Source of the DNA: Agapanthus africanus
Taxonomy: Eukaryota; Streptophyta; Magnoliopsida; Asparagales; Amaryllidaceae
Assembly (NCBI GenBank): GCA_030015575.1
Contig: JASDDO010000006.1
Location: 322,324,361-322,388,360, forward strand
Direction: 5' to 3'
DNA length: 64,000 nucleotides
The notes under the pieces were generated by a model. That model ran no database searches. It was not told the DNA's origin and was given only the letters and a program-made list of their open reading frames with translations. Positions within the stretch are counted from its first letter, which is position 1; each line of letters begins with the position of its first letter. Shown here in pieces: positions 54,445 through 64,000 of this stretch. Position numbers and translations under genes: made by a program.

Positions 54445-57400
54445 TCACCATTAAGCTATACTAAGTTGTGCTAACGCGTTTAAAATATCGATCGAACGGA
54501 TTTTCAAAAATCACAATTTTCAAGTTCATAGTTTCTGTTGATTTTTAAACTGATCTAAAAAATTATTTTGTATGTCACAGAAAAACAAGCAGGCTTTTTT
54601 AAGCAATCCGTACAAATTTGGTCACGTGATCCCATAGAACCACCGCGGAACCGCGGTCAAACCTAGGGTTTGACCGCGCATCCGTGGCGGTTTAATGGGA
54701 ACAGTGCTCCAAAATTGTACAGGGGCTTCTATGCAGGGAATTGTGGTTTCTGGTACTGTTCTTTTGGGCCCAGATTTTGTTACTGTACAGCAGATGTTTG
54801 TGGGGCCCACTTCGGGAAATTTAGTCAATCGAAATTTTAAACTTGTTAGTTTACAGTATTTACATTATATCTTCGACCGGGAATGTCATTTGATCGGTAA
54901 ACCGCGTCTGATTGCTATAGTTCTTTTAGACGGGTTTGCGAACGTGACATTCGTGTTGATGTTCTGTGTTGTGCTGTGATGTTGCGGATATGTCGTGGTG
55001 GATAGCAGGGTGCAATGATAGTGCAGTTTGGATTTATTTGTACATTTGATATTGCAGGGCGAGCGTCCAACATGTGGACTGCCGTCACTGCCTGTTTGTA
55101 TAATATTCTTTTGGTGCACGACCGGGTCGAGGTCGATGTACCCGTTGTACATATTTTATTTTCTGTACTAGGTTTATCCCGCGAAGGAGTGCACGGATAG
55201 CCGGGTTCTGGAGGGCAACAGGTCCGTATCTTATGGCTTTGAGAGGCAGAGGGACCTCAATCTAGAATTGGCAGACTATTCGCCGCACTCGTAGGGGGTA
55301 CAGGTTGACCCAAGGAGGGGTGCTCAATTTACCGGATTCCGTGAAGTGCCGGGTGTTCTATTCACTATGCTGTGGGGACTACCTCGCTTCAGGTTTTGGC
55401 GGGTAACTTTCCGCACCCGTAGGGGTCTAGGTTTCATTGCACAGGCTATCCACACGACCAGGGGAACGTCGGGTTTCAGTAGCGGCTCTGTGAAACCCGG
55501 AGATCCCAGATTATCTGTATTGTTCTGTGATGCTTATTACTTTTCTGTAATGTTGCATATTATCATGCCTGGAGCGATTATTGTATATTGGTATATATAC
55601 TATTAGATGTTGTATATGTTTTACACCCGCGCTAGTCCAGCCCCCGCTCTTTCTTTAGTTAAGTAACCTAACGGGTGATGATGGGACCCAGTGGCGAATG
55701 CGGATGGCATATACGTACATTATATTTTCGTTCTTTTCTAGTGTGATTGATTGATGGGACTGCATTGATTCTTATCAATGCAAGGATAAAACAAACCTAT
55801 ATTTGATTTTGTTGGAACAAATTTTAAAAGGTGTTATTACAAAGATGTTTCCTTTTGCTTTGCATAGCGATATTCAGTCAGAATATCCTGCACCTCATTC
55901 GACGAGGCAAGGGCCGAGATCCCTTCACCGGGAGTGACCCCTTGGGCAGAAGTTTACGTCAGGGTAATAACTTTAATATAGTCGATTACAAGTTGCTTTG
56001 CATCGCGGTATTCAGTTGGAATATCCTGCACCTCATTCCATGAGGAAAGAGCCGAGATCCCTTCACCGGGAGTGACCTCTTTAGCAAAGGTTTTTCGCTA
56101 CTATATTTTTATAAAAAGCTATCAGGTTCCTTCAGCGATATCAAGTTCGTTACGTTAAAGGTTTTTTGCCAAAAACCAGCCGTAGCCCTCCGTCATTTCT
56201 TATGGATGGTCAGTAGTATTCAAGCTATATTTGTTGACCTTCGTCAAGGCATAGTGCTTGGTAGCTGCGGGGTATTCATTTGTTGCATAGATAGATGTGT
56301 TGGTTTGGGACAGTCGTATAGCCTTGTTGACCTTCGTCAAGGGCTTGTACGGGTGGGTTCAAATTAACTTGGACAATGACGGGTAGAACTTGACATGTGA
56401 CTTATGATTTGTTGACCTTCGTCAAGGTCATAAGAGCATGAGGCAAAAATTACATCGGGAGTTTCTAAAGAAACTGAAACTTGCCAGGCATACGCATACC
56501 TTCTGGAGTGTGATAACTTGAGTGGCTTCCATCAAGTTATCATGCGATGATAGTTGGGTCACGATTCTCACTGATGAGTTGGTTTACTCTTCGGGTGATC
56601 CCGACTAATTCTTCTTTCAGGTTTGGAGAAGAATTTGAGATTACAGTGGGAGGTTTCCTGATTAGATAAACTGATAACCATTCTGATCTAGGTTAGAGTG
56701 CACGCAGAGTGTTTCTTTTCTCTCTCTCTCTTTGGCAGCGACCGTTGACCGACCCTAGACTATGACTCAGTGACCAAGTTGACCGAACCTTCTTAAATTA
56801 CTGGCTTTTGGATTGTCCGAGTTGCATAAGTCATTGCCGCTCCTTCTTTTACCCTTTGTATTTCTCAGAACACCCCGTATTACTAAGGATATCCACTTCC
56901 ATTGGATAGATCCACCGTATGGTTATATACGAACTCGAAGGGACTTCTTCGAGGATGGATCCAGGTTCAGGAGAAATAAAATTGGTTTATTCAGTTGTCT
57001 TTTATTATCACCTTCTCTCAGGTTGCGAGGACTCCTTAGTTTAGGAGAGTACACCTATTACGCTTATTGGATAGTCTTCTTCCAAACCATAGGCAGGTGC
57101 CGAAAGATAGGGAATGAAGAAAACCAATTAGCCTAAGTAAGGTGTGCAGAAGGTAATAACTAAAGACAAAATAAAGGGATTAGAAAGAGGGCAAAGTAAA
57201 TTCCGACTGTTATCATTCACGACCAAACCGCGTACTTCATCGCCACTCCTATTTCACCTTTAATAGAATAAGGTAATATTCAGTTGTCTTTTATCATCAC
57301 CTTCTCTCAAGACACGAGTACTCCTTGGTTTAGGAGAGTACACCTATTATGCTTACTAGATAGTCTTCTTCCAAACCATAGGCTGGTGCCGAACGGTAGG

Positions 57401-58400
57401 GAAAGAAGAAAACCATTTAGCCTAACGATGGTGTACAGAAGGTAACGACTAAAGACAAATAAAGGGATTTGGAGAGATGGCAAAGAAATATACGGTTACA
57501 GTCATGAAAAGGATTATGGAAGAGGCATTACTAGGAATACCAGGATACCCCTACGAAACATTTTTCAGGTTTCAGTTACACTGTGCATTGTTAAAAAGAA
57601 AACTGATTTCCCGATTAGATACTTACTCCAGGGTATGAATTTACCAGGTGAGATTCTCATATCTGTACGGTTTTACAGATGATGAGTGGGAGTAAGTTAT
57701 TGGGAATTGGGTGATCATCCTCATTATATCGGAATTCGTTGTAATTGGTGATATTTGAGGAAATCGCCTGGGTACAGTTTTTAACCTACGACGCACAGGT
57801 TTTGAGTTATTCAGCTTAGAGGACTTATACAGAGTATTGTATGTTTTCCAGTGTCCGTTAGGACAAAGGGGTTGGTTCTCGTACTCTGTTCTATTTACTT
57901 GTAACTTCTCTAGTTTTTAGACAAGTGTTTCGTAGAAATACAATGTCTAAATTTTATGAAGTTGTGGGTATAAGAATAAAGTAGAGAACCAGGTATCGCA
58001 AGTATCGAGATTCTTCAAAGAGTTTGAAGATGTAGATTCTTGTGATTGGTATTCAGATGATAGTAATAGTTTTGAGAAACTTGTTTCTCTTTCAGGTTAC
58101 TCATAATTGGATGGATTCCTAAGTTGAGTAATGCTGAGTAGCCACTTTCCATTAAGTTGATATGCACTGGAGACAGCTGCATGTTTTGAATCTGGTTCCA
58201 ATTAAATTAGTGCCTCTATTTCTATATTGTATATAGAATGGTTCATATCTTAACGATGTTAAGATACGGGGAGTTGTCCAGCTTATGCTTAAAACCAGAC
58301 ACTGGATAACTCAAGGCACGTTTCTGTAATGGTAGTTTGTGCGTTGACCCTGGCTTTGACGAGGGTTGACATTTCTACCATCTGGAAGATCAATAGTGAT
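54445..58400 (+). other. Decayed internal region of the copia element; gag, protease and integrase not recognisable
   Basis: No copia gag zinc finger, protease or integrase motif could be read with confidence. The region contains local duplications instead: two copies of a block with GAGATCCCTTCACCGGGAGTG at about 55,860 and 55,995, three copies of GTTGACCTTCGTCAAGG between 56,230 and 56,430, and a 289-bp duplication at 56991. A 107-codon frame at 56813-57136 spans part of the duplication and has no recognisable domain. Confidence 0.5.
56991..57500 (+). repeat. 289-bp tandem duplication in the copia interior
   Basis: TCAGTTGTCTTTTAT starts at 56991 and again at 57280. The following sequence (TTTAGGAGAGTACACC, then CAAACCATAGGC, then AACTAAAGACAAA or GACTAAAGACAAA) matches in order in both copies, with scattered differences. 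Confidence 0.88.
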
Positions 58401-59790
58401 ATTGTTTTTGACTCGCCACAGTTTTATTAAAATGGATTTTTTTCAGAAAACAGTAGTGGGAGTATGGTAGAACTGGAAGTGATTCCAGAACCGCAAACGA
58501 TTACGGAAAATTTAATAGGACCTATATATTCAATCAAGTTTGACATTCCATTAGCCACTCCACAGATATGGTGGGTAACCTCAGACACCCGAGAGGTACT
58601 CAGGTAGCCTCAAGGACGGTGACAGGGAGGTTCTTGTTTACCCAGACTTGACACTACTGTTGTTCCAAACTATGAAACCCGGCAAGAGGATAAGTATAGC
58701 GTCGTTCTAAACTAGCTTTAGAAGTGTACGTGTATATTATTCTGCCAGAGGGTTGTCGTAGTCAGTGGGAGCAGCGAAAGCGTAGTGGGCAAGTAGCTTA
58801 TGTCTATTTATAGGCTTGAGCAAATATAGCGGAGATTAGATCATCTAATTTTGATGAGACAGTCATAGCTTTGACTTCATCAGAATAGGGGATGGATCTG
58901 TTAAGAAGGTAGTAGAGTGTGATGTCCTGGTATTTGGATGACATACACAGAGTAGGAAGTAAAATTCCTATACTACGATCAGTTGAACTGTGGTCGTCAC
59001 ACAGTTGTTTCTCCAGACAGGATATGGATATAATAACAGACATTCTGGTTACTAGATCTATGGTTTTAGATCTTGATTTGGATAGTTTCCCAATGTGGGT
59101 ATTTTGACAGTATTCTAATAGTATTTTAGAATAGATGATTCCTGGCATGGTGGTGTACCTGCAGGTGATGGAGTCACCCTCTCTAAAGGTGTCTTAGAGA
59201 CTAAAGGAGAGAGGGATGTACATGATTGGCAAATCACTTGCTTAGGCAATTGAGTCAATCATGAGATGTCAAGTACCACACCAGATGTAGTTTTTGCACT
59301 TGATGCGATAAGTTTATATTAATCCAATCCTGAAGAAACATAAGGAAGCAGTTTTAGAACATAAGGTGCATGTTCTATGGATTTGATGACGGCAGCCTCC
59401 TTCGGGAGACGGTTATCATTCCAGGCTTCAAAGGTGACATGGATGACAGAGTGATTGTCAGAATTATAGTTTTCCCTCTGACGAGAGACAGTATTATGGA
59501 CAGGTGGTCCAAGAGGATACTGTGGGAGGCATGGTGCTGGATACTGATTAGGTTCAGTTATCGATACAGTCTAAAAAGTTTGGATTTGGAGTTCATTTAT
59601 GAACTAGGTCCCATCAGATATTCAGACATATTCTAAGACAGGTATTACTCGATTCGGGAGATGGCTTTCTACGCGAATTTGAGATTAAGAGAGACATAGA
59701 AAGAAACATCAGGGCGGATCCACTCACTGAGGCTATTTCTCGAACACAAGAGTTTTACAAACTAGCTTTGTGAAACTGATTAGTAGAGGA
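58400..59790 (+). pseudogene. Copia reverse transcriptase and RNase H remnants
   Basis: The RT active-site neighbourhood is recognisable near 58,925 as WYLDDIHRVGSKIPILRSVE, where copia RTs have a YVDDI box followed by a similar helix. An RNase H trace is at 59,400-59,640 (GFKGDMDDR, and EFIYELGP, which resembles the ITEL segment of the first element). The tail near 59,720 (IRADPLTEAISRTQEF) parallels NNADPFTKGLPQVQFE of the element at the left edge. Stops and frameshifts are frequent. Confidence 0.7.
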
Positions 59791-59853
59791 GTTGGATGTT
59801 CGGTATCACACGGGCTGTGAGTATGCGACATCGCAATAATTAGCCTTGAGTGC

Positions 59854-59864
59854 AAGTGGGAGAT
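59854..59864 (+). other. Polypurine tract of the copia element
   Basis: AAGTGGGAGAT directly before the 3' LTR, the same as at 357. Confidence 0.85.
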
Positions 59865-60211
59865 TGTTGCAGATAGTGCCCTCAAAGTCAATTATTGGAT
59901 CGCAGGTACGTGATTGCAATGATTAAGGCAGGACCTATACCGATATGACAGTCTTGCTCGAGATGATAGTTTGCTATCTGGTTTGTCTTTATCATCGTAT
60001 ACATGCTTTAGTTCACTATTGCATGATGATAGAGCCCATAGGATTCTTGCTTGACTACCAGCAGTATGATGGCGATCATATACGTGGGAGCTGGGGTCTG
60101 TAAGCACATCCTTAAAATGTCCCTAGTCGTGGGAGTTTCGAGACAGGGCATCGATACTCCAGAGTAGACTAGTGTATACAGTCGAGACCCCGACGAGGGG
60201 CGGTGGCCGGT
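59865..60211 (+). mobile_element. Copia 3' LTR, first 347 bases only
   Basis: It matches 52334-52680 with few differences (for example TGTTGC for TGTTGG). Similarity stops after GGTGGCCGGT. The next bases belong to unrelated, palindrome-rich sequence. Confidence 0.9.
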
Positions 60212-60640
60212 TGTTCCCCTCCGAACGGCGGCCGAGACGCGGGGACGTCTATGCCTGAGGTTCGGGACAGATGCTAATTGGTACTATCCGTCCACCTCTC
60301 CGAAGATGCCAAGTTGATTTATGGCACCATGTATCGAAGGTTTAAACGGATGCGTCCGATGTAGCAGACTTCGTCAGATTCCCCCTCGCTTGAGGGGTTT
60401 TTGATTGTGGGGACGCTCTTCCCTGCAGGCGCGAGCCCCTGCAGTTAATTACGCTACCGCATCGCGGTAACAACTTTCTCCTTCTCCAGATGGTCACTTC
60501 GTGTCGTGGGTGTTTGTTTTGTTTTTGGTTGCCCGTGGATTGTTTACGGAGACCGAGTTATGTCGTCGCCCGTAGGGCGTGGACTAGTCCAAATCCGTAT
60601 TATCTTAGATTTGGGTTTGGGGGTTTGGTTTGAGGATACG

Positions 60641-60972
60641 TTAGCCATATTTGAGGCCAAGATCAACTCAAACGTTTATTAAGGATATGTTAGTCTAACC
60701 TGAGACTAAGATCAACTTAACGGGATCGTTTAGATCCGAAAAAAGAGCATTTGGGCTCCATTGTTCCAGTTTAGGGACATAGTGGTCCATTTAATGTATG
60801 GCCGTCGGGACCCGTCACCTCTCTGACGACGTTGAAGGATTACAACGACAGATGTCAGAGGAGTTCAGAGATGTACCCTTGACCCAGAGTTAATTGGGGG
60901 GATCTATAGTCCAGTTTGGGACTAAAGTCTGTTTGAAAGGTTTAAGGATACATTAGCCATATTTAAGGCTAA
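60641..60972. repeat. Repeated block with changing TTAG hairpins
   Basis: Three copies of GGATAyrTTAG followed by AAGATCAACT occur at about 60,633, 60,681 and 60,946. The hairpin arms differ: TTAGTCT with AGACTAA at 60690-60709, TTAGCC with GGCTAA at 60953-60972, and TTAGCC with GGCCAA (one mismatch) at 60641-60660. Confidence 0.85.
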
Positions 60973-61037
60973 GATCAACTTAAACGGGATCGTTTAGATC
61001 CAACAAAAGAGCGATTTGCTCTATTGTTCCAGTTTAG

Positions 61038-61294
61038 GGACATAGTGGTCCATCGCTAGTTTAAGGACATTGCGGTCCATTGGTAGTTTAAGGACATTGC
61101 GGTCCAGGTTAAGGACGTCGTAGTCCATGGGTTTAAGGACCCCACAGTCCATTGTTAGTTTTAAGACATCTCGGTCAAGGTTAAGGACGTCGTAGTCCAT
61201 GGGTTTAAGGACCCCACAGTCCATTGTTAGTTTTAAGACATCTCGATCAAGGTTAAGGACGTCGTAGTCCATGGGTTTAAGGACCCCACGGTCC
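61038..61294. repeat. GGAC-N6-GTCC hairpin minisatellite with 72-bp period
   Basis: About eleven units of GGAC, six variable bases, GTCC (some decayed to AGAC or TCA). AAGGACGTCGTAGTCC starts at 61111, 61183 and 61255, exactly 72 bases apart, so a three-hairpin block was amplified. A minus-strand frame through it reads as a repeat (CGVLKPMDYDVLNLDR) and is not considered a gene. Confidence 0.93.
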
Positions 61295-61593
61295 ACATCA
61301 ATGCGTGGTCACCGGGACCCGTCACCTTTTTAAAGACGTTGAGGGATTACAATGCCAAGTATCAAAGGAGTGAAGAGATGTACCCTGGAACCGGAGTGGA
61401 TTAAATAGTCTTCGGCCCAATTTGGGATCAAGACCAATTAATTATGTTATGAGCCCATTAGCCCATTCAATTACGAATTGAGGACTTATGGCCATCTTGG
61501 GCTAAGTCCACTTATGTCTGGAATATGGGCTTCCTGTTAGTCCCTTGAAGGAGAGGCTTTGCCTCTATCCATTCGGCCAATTGGGCCGGTGTC

Positions 61594-61833
61594 TAGTGTT
61601 AAACACTAAAGACGAATCAGTGTTGAACACGGGGAATAAGATTGATAAGTTAGTGTTTCAGCACTAAAAGAGACCAGTGTTAAACACTGTCAACAGGAGT
61701 CCCAAACTAGTGTTGAACACTACGGTAATCAGTGTTGAACACTGCAAATATAGTTCTGTGCTTAGCGTTACACTAAGGCCAAACAATGTTTTATCACTGA
61801 ATTCAGGGGTCCCGTTTTAGTGTTAAACACTAA
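61594..61833. repeat. Cluster of AGTGTT-N-AACACT palindromes
   Basis: Perfect examples are TAGTGTT-A-AACACTA (61594-61608), CAGTGTT-A-AACACTG (61675-61689), TAGTGTT-G-AACACTA (61708-61722), CAGTGTT-G-AACACTG (61730-61744) and TTAGTGTT-A-AACACTAA (61817-61833). Partial ones are at 61620 and 61651. Confidence 0.93.
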
Positions 61834-62137
61834 GGCAAGAGGGGTCACGTGGCAACACGTGAGAGCGCCCTCCCTTCACTTGTTCTTCTGAGACTATGCA
61901 TCTTTTTAGAGCATCACGTGCCATCACATGACGGGGATTCAAGCGCTTGTGTGTTAAAGCTTCTGTCAAGGGTCACGTGAGTCACGTGAGGCACTGCCTC
62001 CAGAGGGCTTTCTGTAGATCTTTTGGGGGGAGGGTCACGTGGTGGCACGTGACCCTGCCTCTATGTATGTTGCTTAGAAGATCTGTTAATCTTTTTCCTC
62101 GTAGGGTTCAATCCTAATAAAAGCTTTAAATTCCAGA

Positions 62138-62648
62138 GGAATTAAATTCCTACTTCCTTTTGAAGATTTATATTCTGGAATAGAGTTGAACTCTGAATTT
62201 TCTGTAGGAATTAAATTCCTCATATACATGAAGAACCGAATAGGGTTAAACCCTAATGAAGGCTTTAAGGAACTAAACTCCCATTCTCTATTAAAGAATT
62301 ATGATTTAAGGGAATTAAACTCCCGTTGTTTCAACAGAATTAAGTTCTTAATCAGGGTTAAACCCTGTTTCCTTTTGCTCTGAAGGAATTAAACTCCCCT
62401 AACACAGGGTCAAGCCCTAATTTTATTTTAAAGGAATTAAATTCCTATAGTTCTGTGAGAATTAAATTCTCGTGCTTCCATTCCCTCTCTATGCTTTGGA
62501 TCTGCATGGCAGGATCTCAACCCATTGAGAATTAAATTCTCAACTTCAAGGGGAGATGTACACTTTACAGATCTTCTATCAAAGAGAGAAGAAATATGTT
62601 TTTTTCTGTTTTATATCAGAGTTAAACTCTGTTGAGAATTAAATTCTC
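62138..62648. repeat. Cluster of arm-TT-N-AA-arm palindromes
   Basis: Perfect examples are GGAATT-A-AATTCC (62138), AGAGTT-G-AACTCT (62182), AGGAATT-A-AATTCCT (62206 and 62432), TAGGGTT-A-AACCCTA (62241), CAGGGTT-A-AACCCTG (62353), GAGAATT-A-AATTCTC (62457 and 62634), TGAGAATT-A-AATTCTCA (62526) and CAGAGTT-A-AACTCTG (62617). Outer arms differ between units but always pair. Confidence 0.93.
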
Positions 62649-63092
62649 TTCTCTTTCAAGAAGCCTTCCCTTTCTTACCTAGGGTTTTCTTTTGCAGAAG
62701 ATCCAAATTCTTCAAAGTATCAAGGCTCTCTCCTTTTTCTTCCTTCTGCCCCTCTCTTTTTGTGTTTCTTGGCTCCTATTTATAGGAGAAGCAGCCGAGT
62801 CAATTAGTTTTTTGACGAATCTTCATTGAGAGATTTGATTTGCATCCATCATTCGTTTTGGACCTTTGGATTATTAGGTGAATTTTATTCACCATTGGAT
62901 TTCAAATCCAGGGATTCTCCTTTGTTATTTCTGTTAGATTTAAAGGGGAAATCTTTCCAAATTTCGAGATTTTCCCATAGATAGATGATATTTAATCACC
63001 TCTAAATCTTTAATTCAGTCGGTTGCTTTTGGAAAGATTTGAGAGTTCTTTTCTCAGAATTCAATTCTGTTAACAAATGGGCTTTGAAGTCG

Positions 63093-63560
63093 GTCACGTG
63101 TGGGCACGTCACCCCTGGTCACGTGTGGGCACGTGACCCCCTTGGAACGAGCTTTCTTCTTTCTTTCTGCGCTTTGCTTTCTGTTCTCTGTTTAGCTGTC
63201 ACGTGCCACCACGTGACAACTGGTCACGTGTGAGCACGTGACCCTGGCATGGAGCCTTCTTCTTGATTTAACCGGAGAATGAGTCTGATGTTTTGAGTGT
63301 CACGTGCCAACACGTGACCCTGGTCACGTGGGAGCACGTGACCTCTTCTGAAGCCTTTTTTTTATATGATCAGGGAACCGTTGTGTCTTTGCCGCTGCTT
63401 TTAAATGTCACGTGCCGACACGTGACCCAGGTCACGTGGGAGCACGTGACCCTTTCTGAAGCCCTTTTCTTTGATGCAGTCGGGAAGCTGAATTTTCCTT
63501 GCTGATGCTTTTAGATGTCACGTGCCAACATGTGACTGCCGGTCACGTGTAAGCACGTGA
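63093..63560. repeat. About 108-bp tandem repeat with paired G-box hairpins
   Basis: Each unit has TGTCACGTG-N4-CACGTGAC followed closely by GGTCACGTG-N4-CACGTGACC, then a TCTGAAGCC and T-run tail. Units start near 63,197, 63,299, 63,407 and 63,516, and a partial pair precedes them at 63,093-63,138. The core CACGTG is the G-box bound by plant bHLH and bZIP factors. Earlier single examples are at 61845-61862 and 62032-62055 (10-base arms). Confidence 0.93.
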
Positions 63561-63587
63561 CTCTTTTCTGAAGCCTTTTCCGTAAGC

Positions 63588-63941
63588 TTTCCTGATTTTA
63601 AATCAGGAAACAAATGCCCCCACAGCGTTGTTCTCATGTGTCCGCACGTGAGTGCAACGCTGTCACCTTTTGTGACCGTTGGATTCCTTTAGGGATTTGA
63701 GAAGATGAAGCGTCTCCATCACATCCTATAAATGTTCGTGTCCCTTCCGAAGAGCCTTCACTTTGCTCATCTCCTTCTTTCGAGAACTTTTTCTGAGAAT
63801 TTAATTCTCTTCTTCCAGAGCTTAGTTCTCTGTCTTGAAATATTTTCAGAGTTTAACTCTGTTTTAAAAGGATTCTTCCTCCTCAGGTAATGGTAATCGA
63901 AGCACCTTCGTTTTGACAAAACTCTCTGGATTTTAAATCCA
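63588..63941. repeat. Further large palindromes at the right end
   Basis: TTTCCTGATTT-T-AAATCAGGAAA has 11-base arms (63588-63610). ACAGCGTTG and CAACGCTGT enclose an inner CATGTG/CACGTG hairpin (63622-63663). Others are GAGAATT-T-AATTCTC (63795-63809), CAGAGTT-T-AACTCTG (63847-63861) and TGGATTT-T-AAATCCA (63927-63941). Confidence 0.92.
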
Positions 63942-64000
63942 TATCAAGGGTTTCACAAAGAACCCATTTTTCTTCAAGTACTTTAACCAAAATATGAGAC

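Larger units (their letters stand above)
52334..60211 (+). mobile_element. Decayed Ty1/copia element inserted in W
   Basis: It has a full 5' LTR (52334-54430), a primer-binding site, about 5.4 kb of internal sequence with traces of RT and RNase H, a polypurine tract and the first 347 bases of the 3' LTR. The two LTRs match closely where both exist, differing at only a handful of positions. The left 5-bp flank is ATTGG; its partner is lost because the 3' LTR is cut at 60211. The family is that of the LTRs at 368, 2478 and 42018. Confidence 0.9.
60212..64000. repeat. Palindrome-rich region Q, no gene recognised
   Basis: No protein domain is recognisable on either strand. The region is a succession of short perfect inverted repeats with arms of 4-11 bases and loops of 1-8, one every few dozen bases, in four local styles described separately. 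It shares the word type (arm, TT, one base, AA, arm) with LTR P at 38515-39957. It may therefore be part of a long LTR or untranslated region of a related element that continues past the window. No LTR ends or primer-binding site were found. Confidence 0.7.

Noticed and set aside
61021-61296. Frame with CGVLKPMDYDVLNLDR repeats
   Set aside because: Its repeat follows exactly from the 72-bp hairpin minisatellite and there is no start context or flanking conservation.
62241-62367. Telomere-like words AGGGTT and AACCCT
   Set aside because: They are two palindrome units of the TT-N-AA class, not TTTAGGG arrays.
60212-64000. CRISPR-like array
   Set aside because: The repeats are palindromic and unevenly spaced, with no constant spacer length and no cas genes; the genome is a plant nuclear genome.

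Overview
This is nuclear DNA of a flowering plant with a large, repeat-rich genome. The evidence is spliced genes with GT-AG introns, plant-type proteins (an RWP-RK/RKD transcription factor, a DUF688 protein, a complex I NDUFA3-type subunit with plant site II promoter motifs) and Ty1/copia and Ty3/gypsy LTR retrotransposons of typical plant clades. I cannot tell monocot from eudicot. No prokaryotic features, tRNA or rRNA genes were recognised.

Layout. 1-3.5 kb: the 3' end of a copia element (RNase H tail, polypurine tract, complete 2.1 kb LTR), inserted into an LTR of its own family, which is followed by its primer-binding site. About 4.3-29.2 kb: a nest of gypsy elements. An old Tekay/Del-like LTR (X) is split by a Tat-lineage element (Y, 7563-29096, target duplication CTTCA). 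Y is in turn split by a solo Tekay-like LTR (7824-10660, CAAGA) and by an opposite-strand Tekay-like element (Z, 15937-26511, GACAG). Y has lost its whole pol but keeps two antisense reading frames with their own TATA boxes and a 226-bp satellite-like array. One antisense gene, with introns, is cut in two by Z. 29.2-36 kb: a small gene island holding a truncated coiled-coil pseudogene, a two-exon DUF688 gene, and a convergent three-exon RKD-like gene. 36.6-42.7 kb: an AT-rich tandem repeat interrupted by fragments of three retrotransposons. 44.0-47.8 kb: a three-exon NDUFA3-like gene on the minus strand. 49.6-52.3 kb: a second Tat element (W) whose protease region is cut by a decayed copia element (52334-60211). 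60.2-64 kb: a region with no recognisable gene, made almost entirely of short perfect palindromes.

The main unusual signal is structural. Three different retroelement-derived contexts (the copia LTRs, the LTR at 38515-39957, and 60212-64000) carry chains of short hairpins. Between copies and between neighbouring repeats the arm sequences change but pairing is kept. This looks like selection on RNA or DNA hairpins, or like a mutational process such as template-switch correction of quasi-palindromes. Host genes occupy less than a tenth of the window; the rest is a record of nested insertions, deletions and tandem amplifications.
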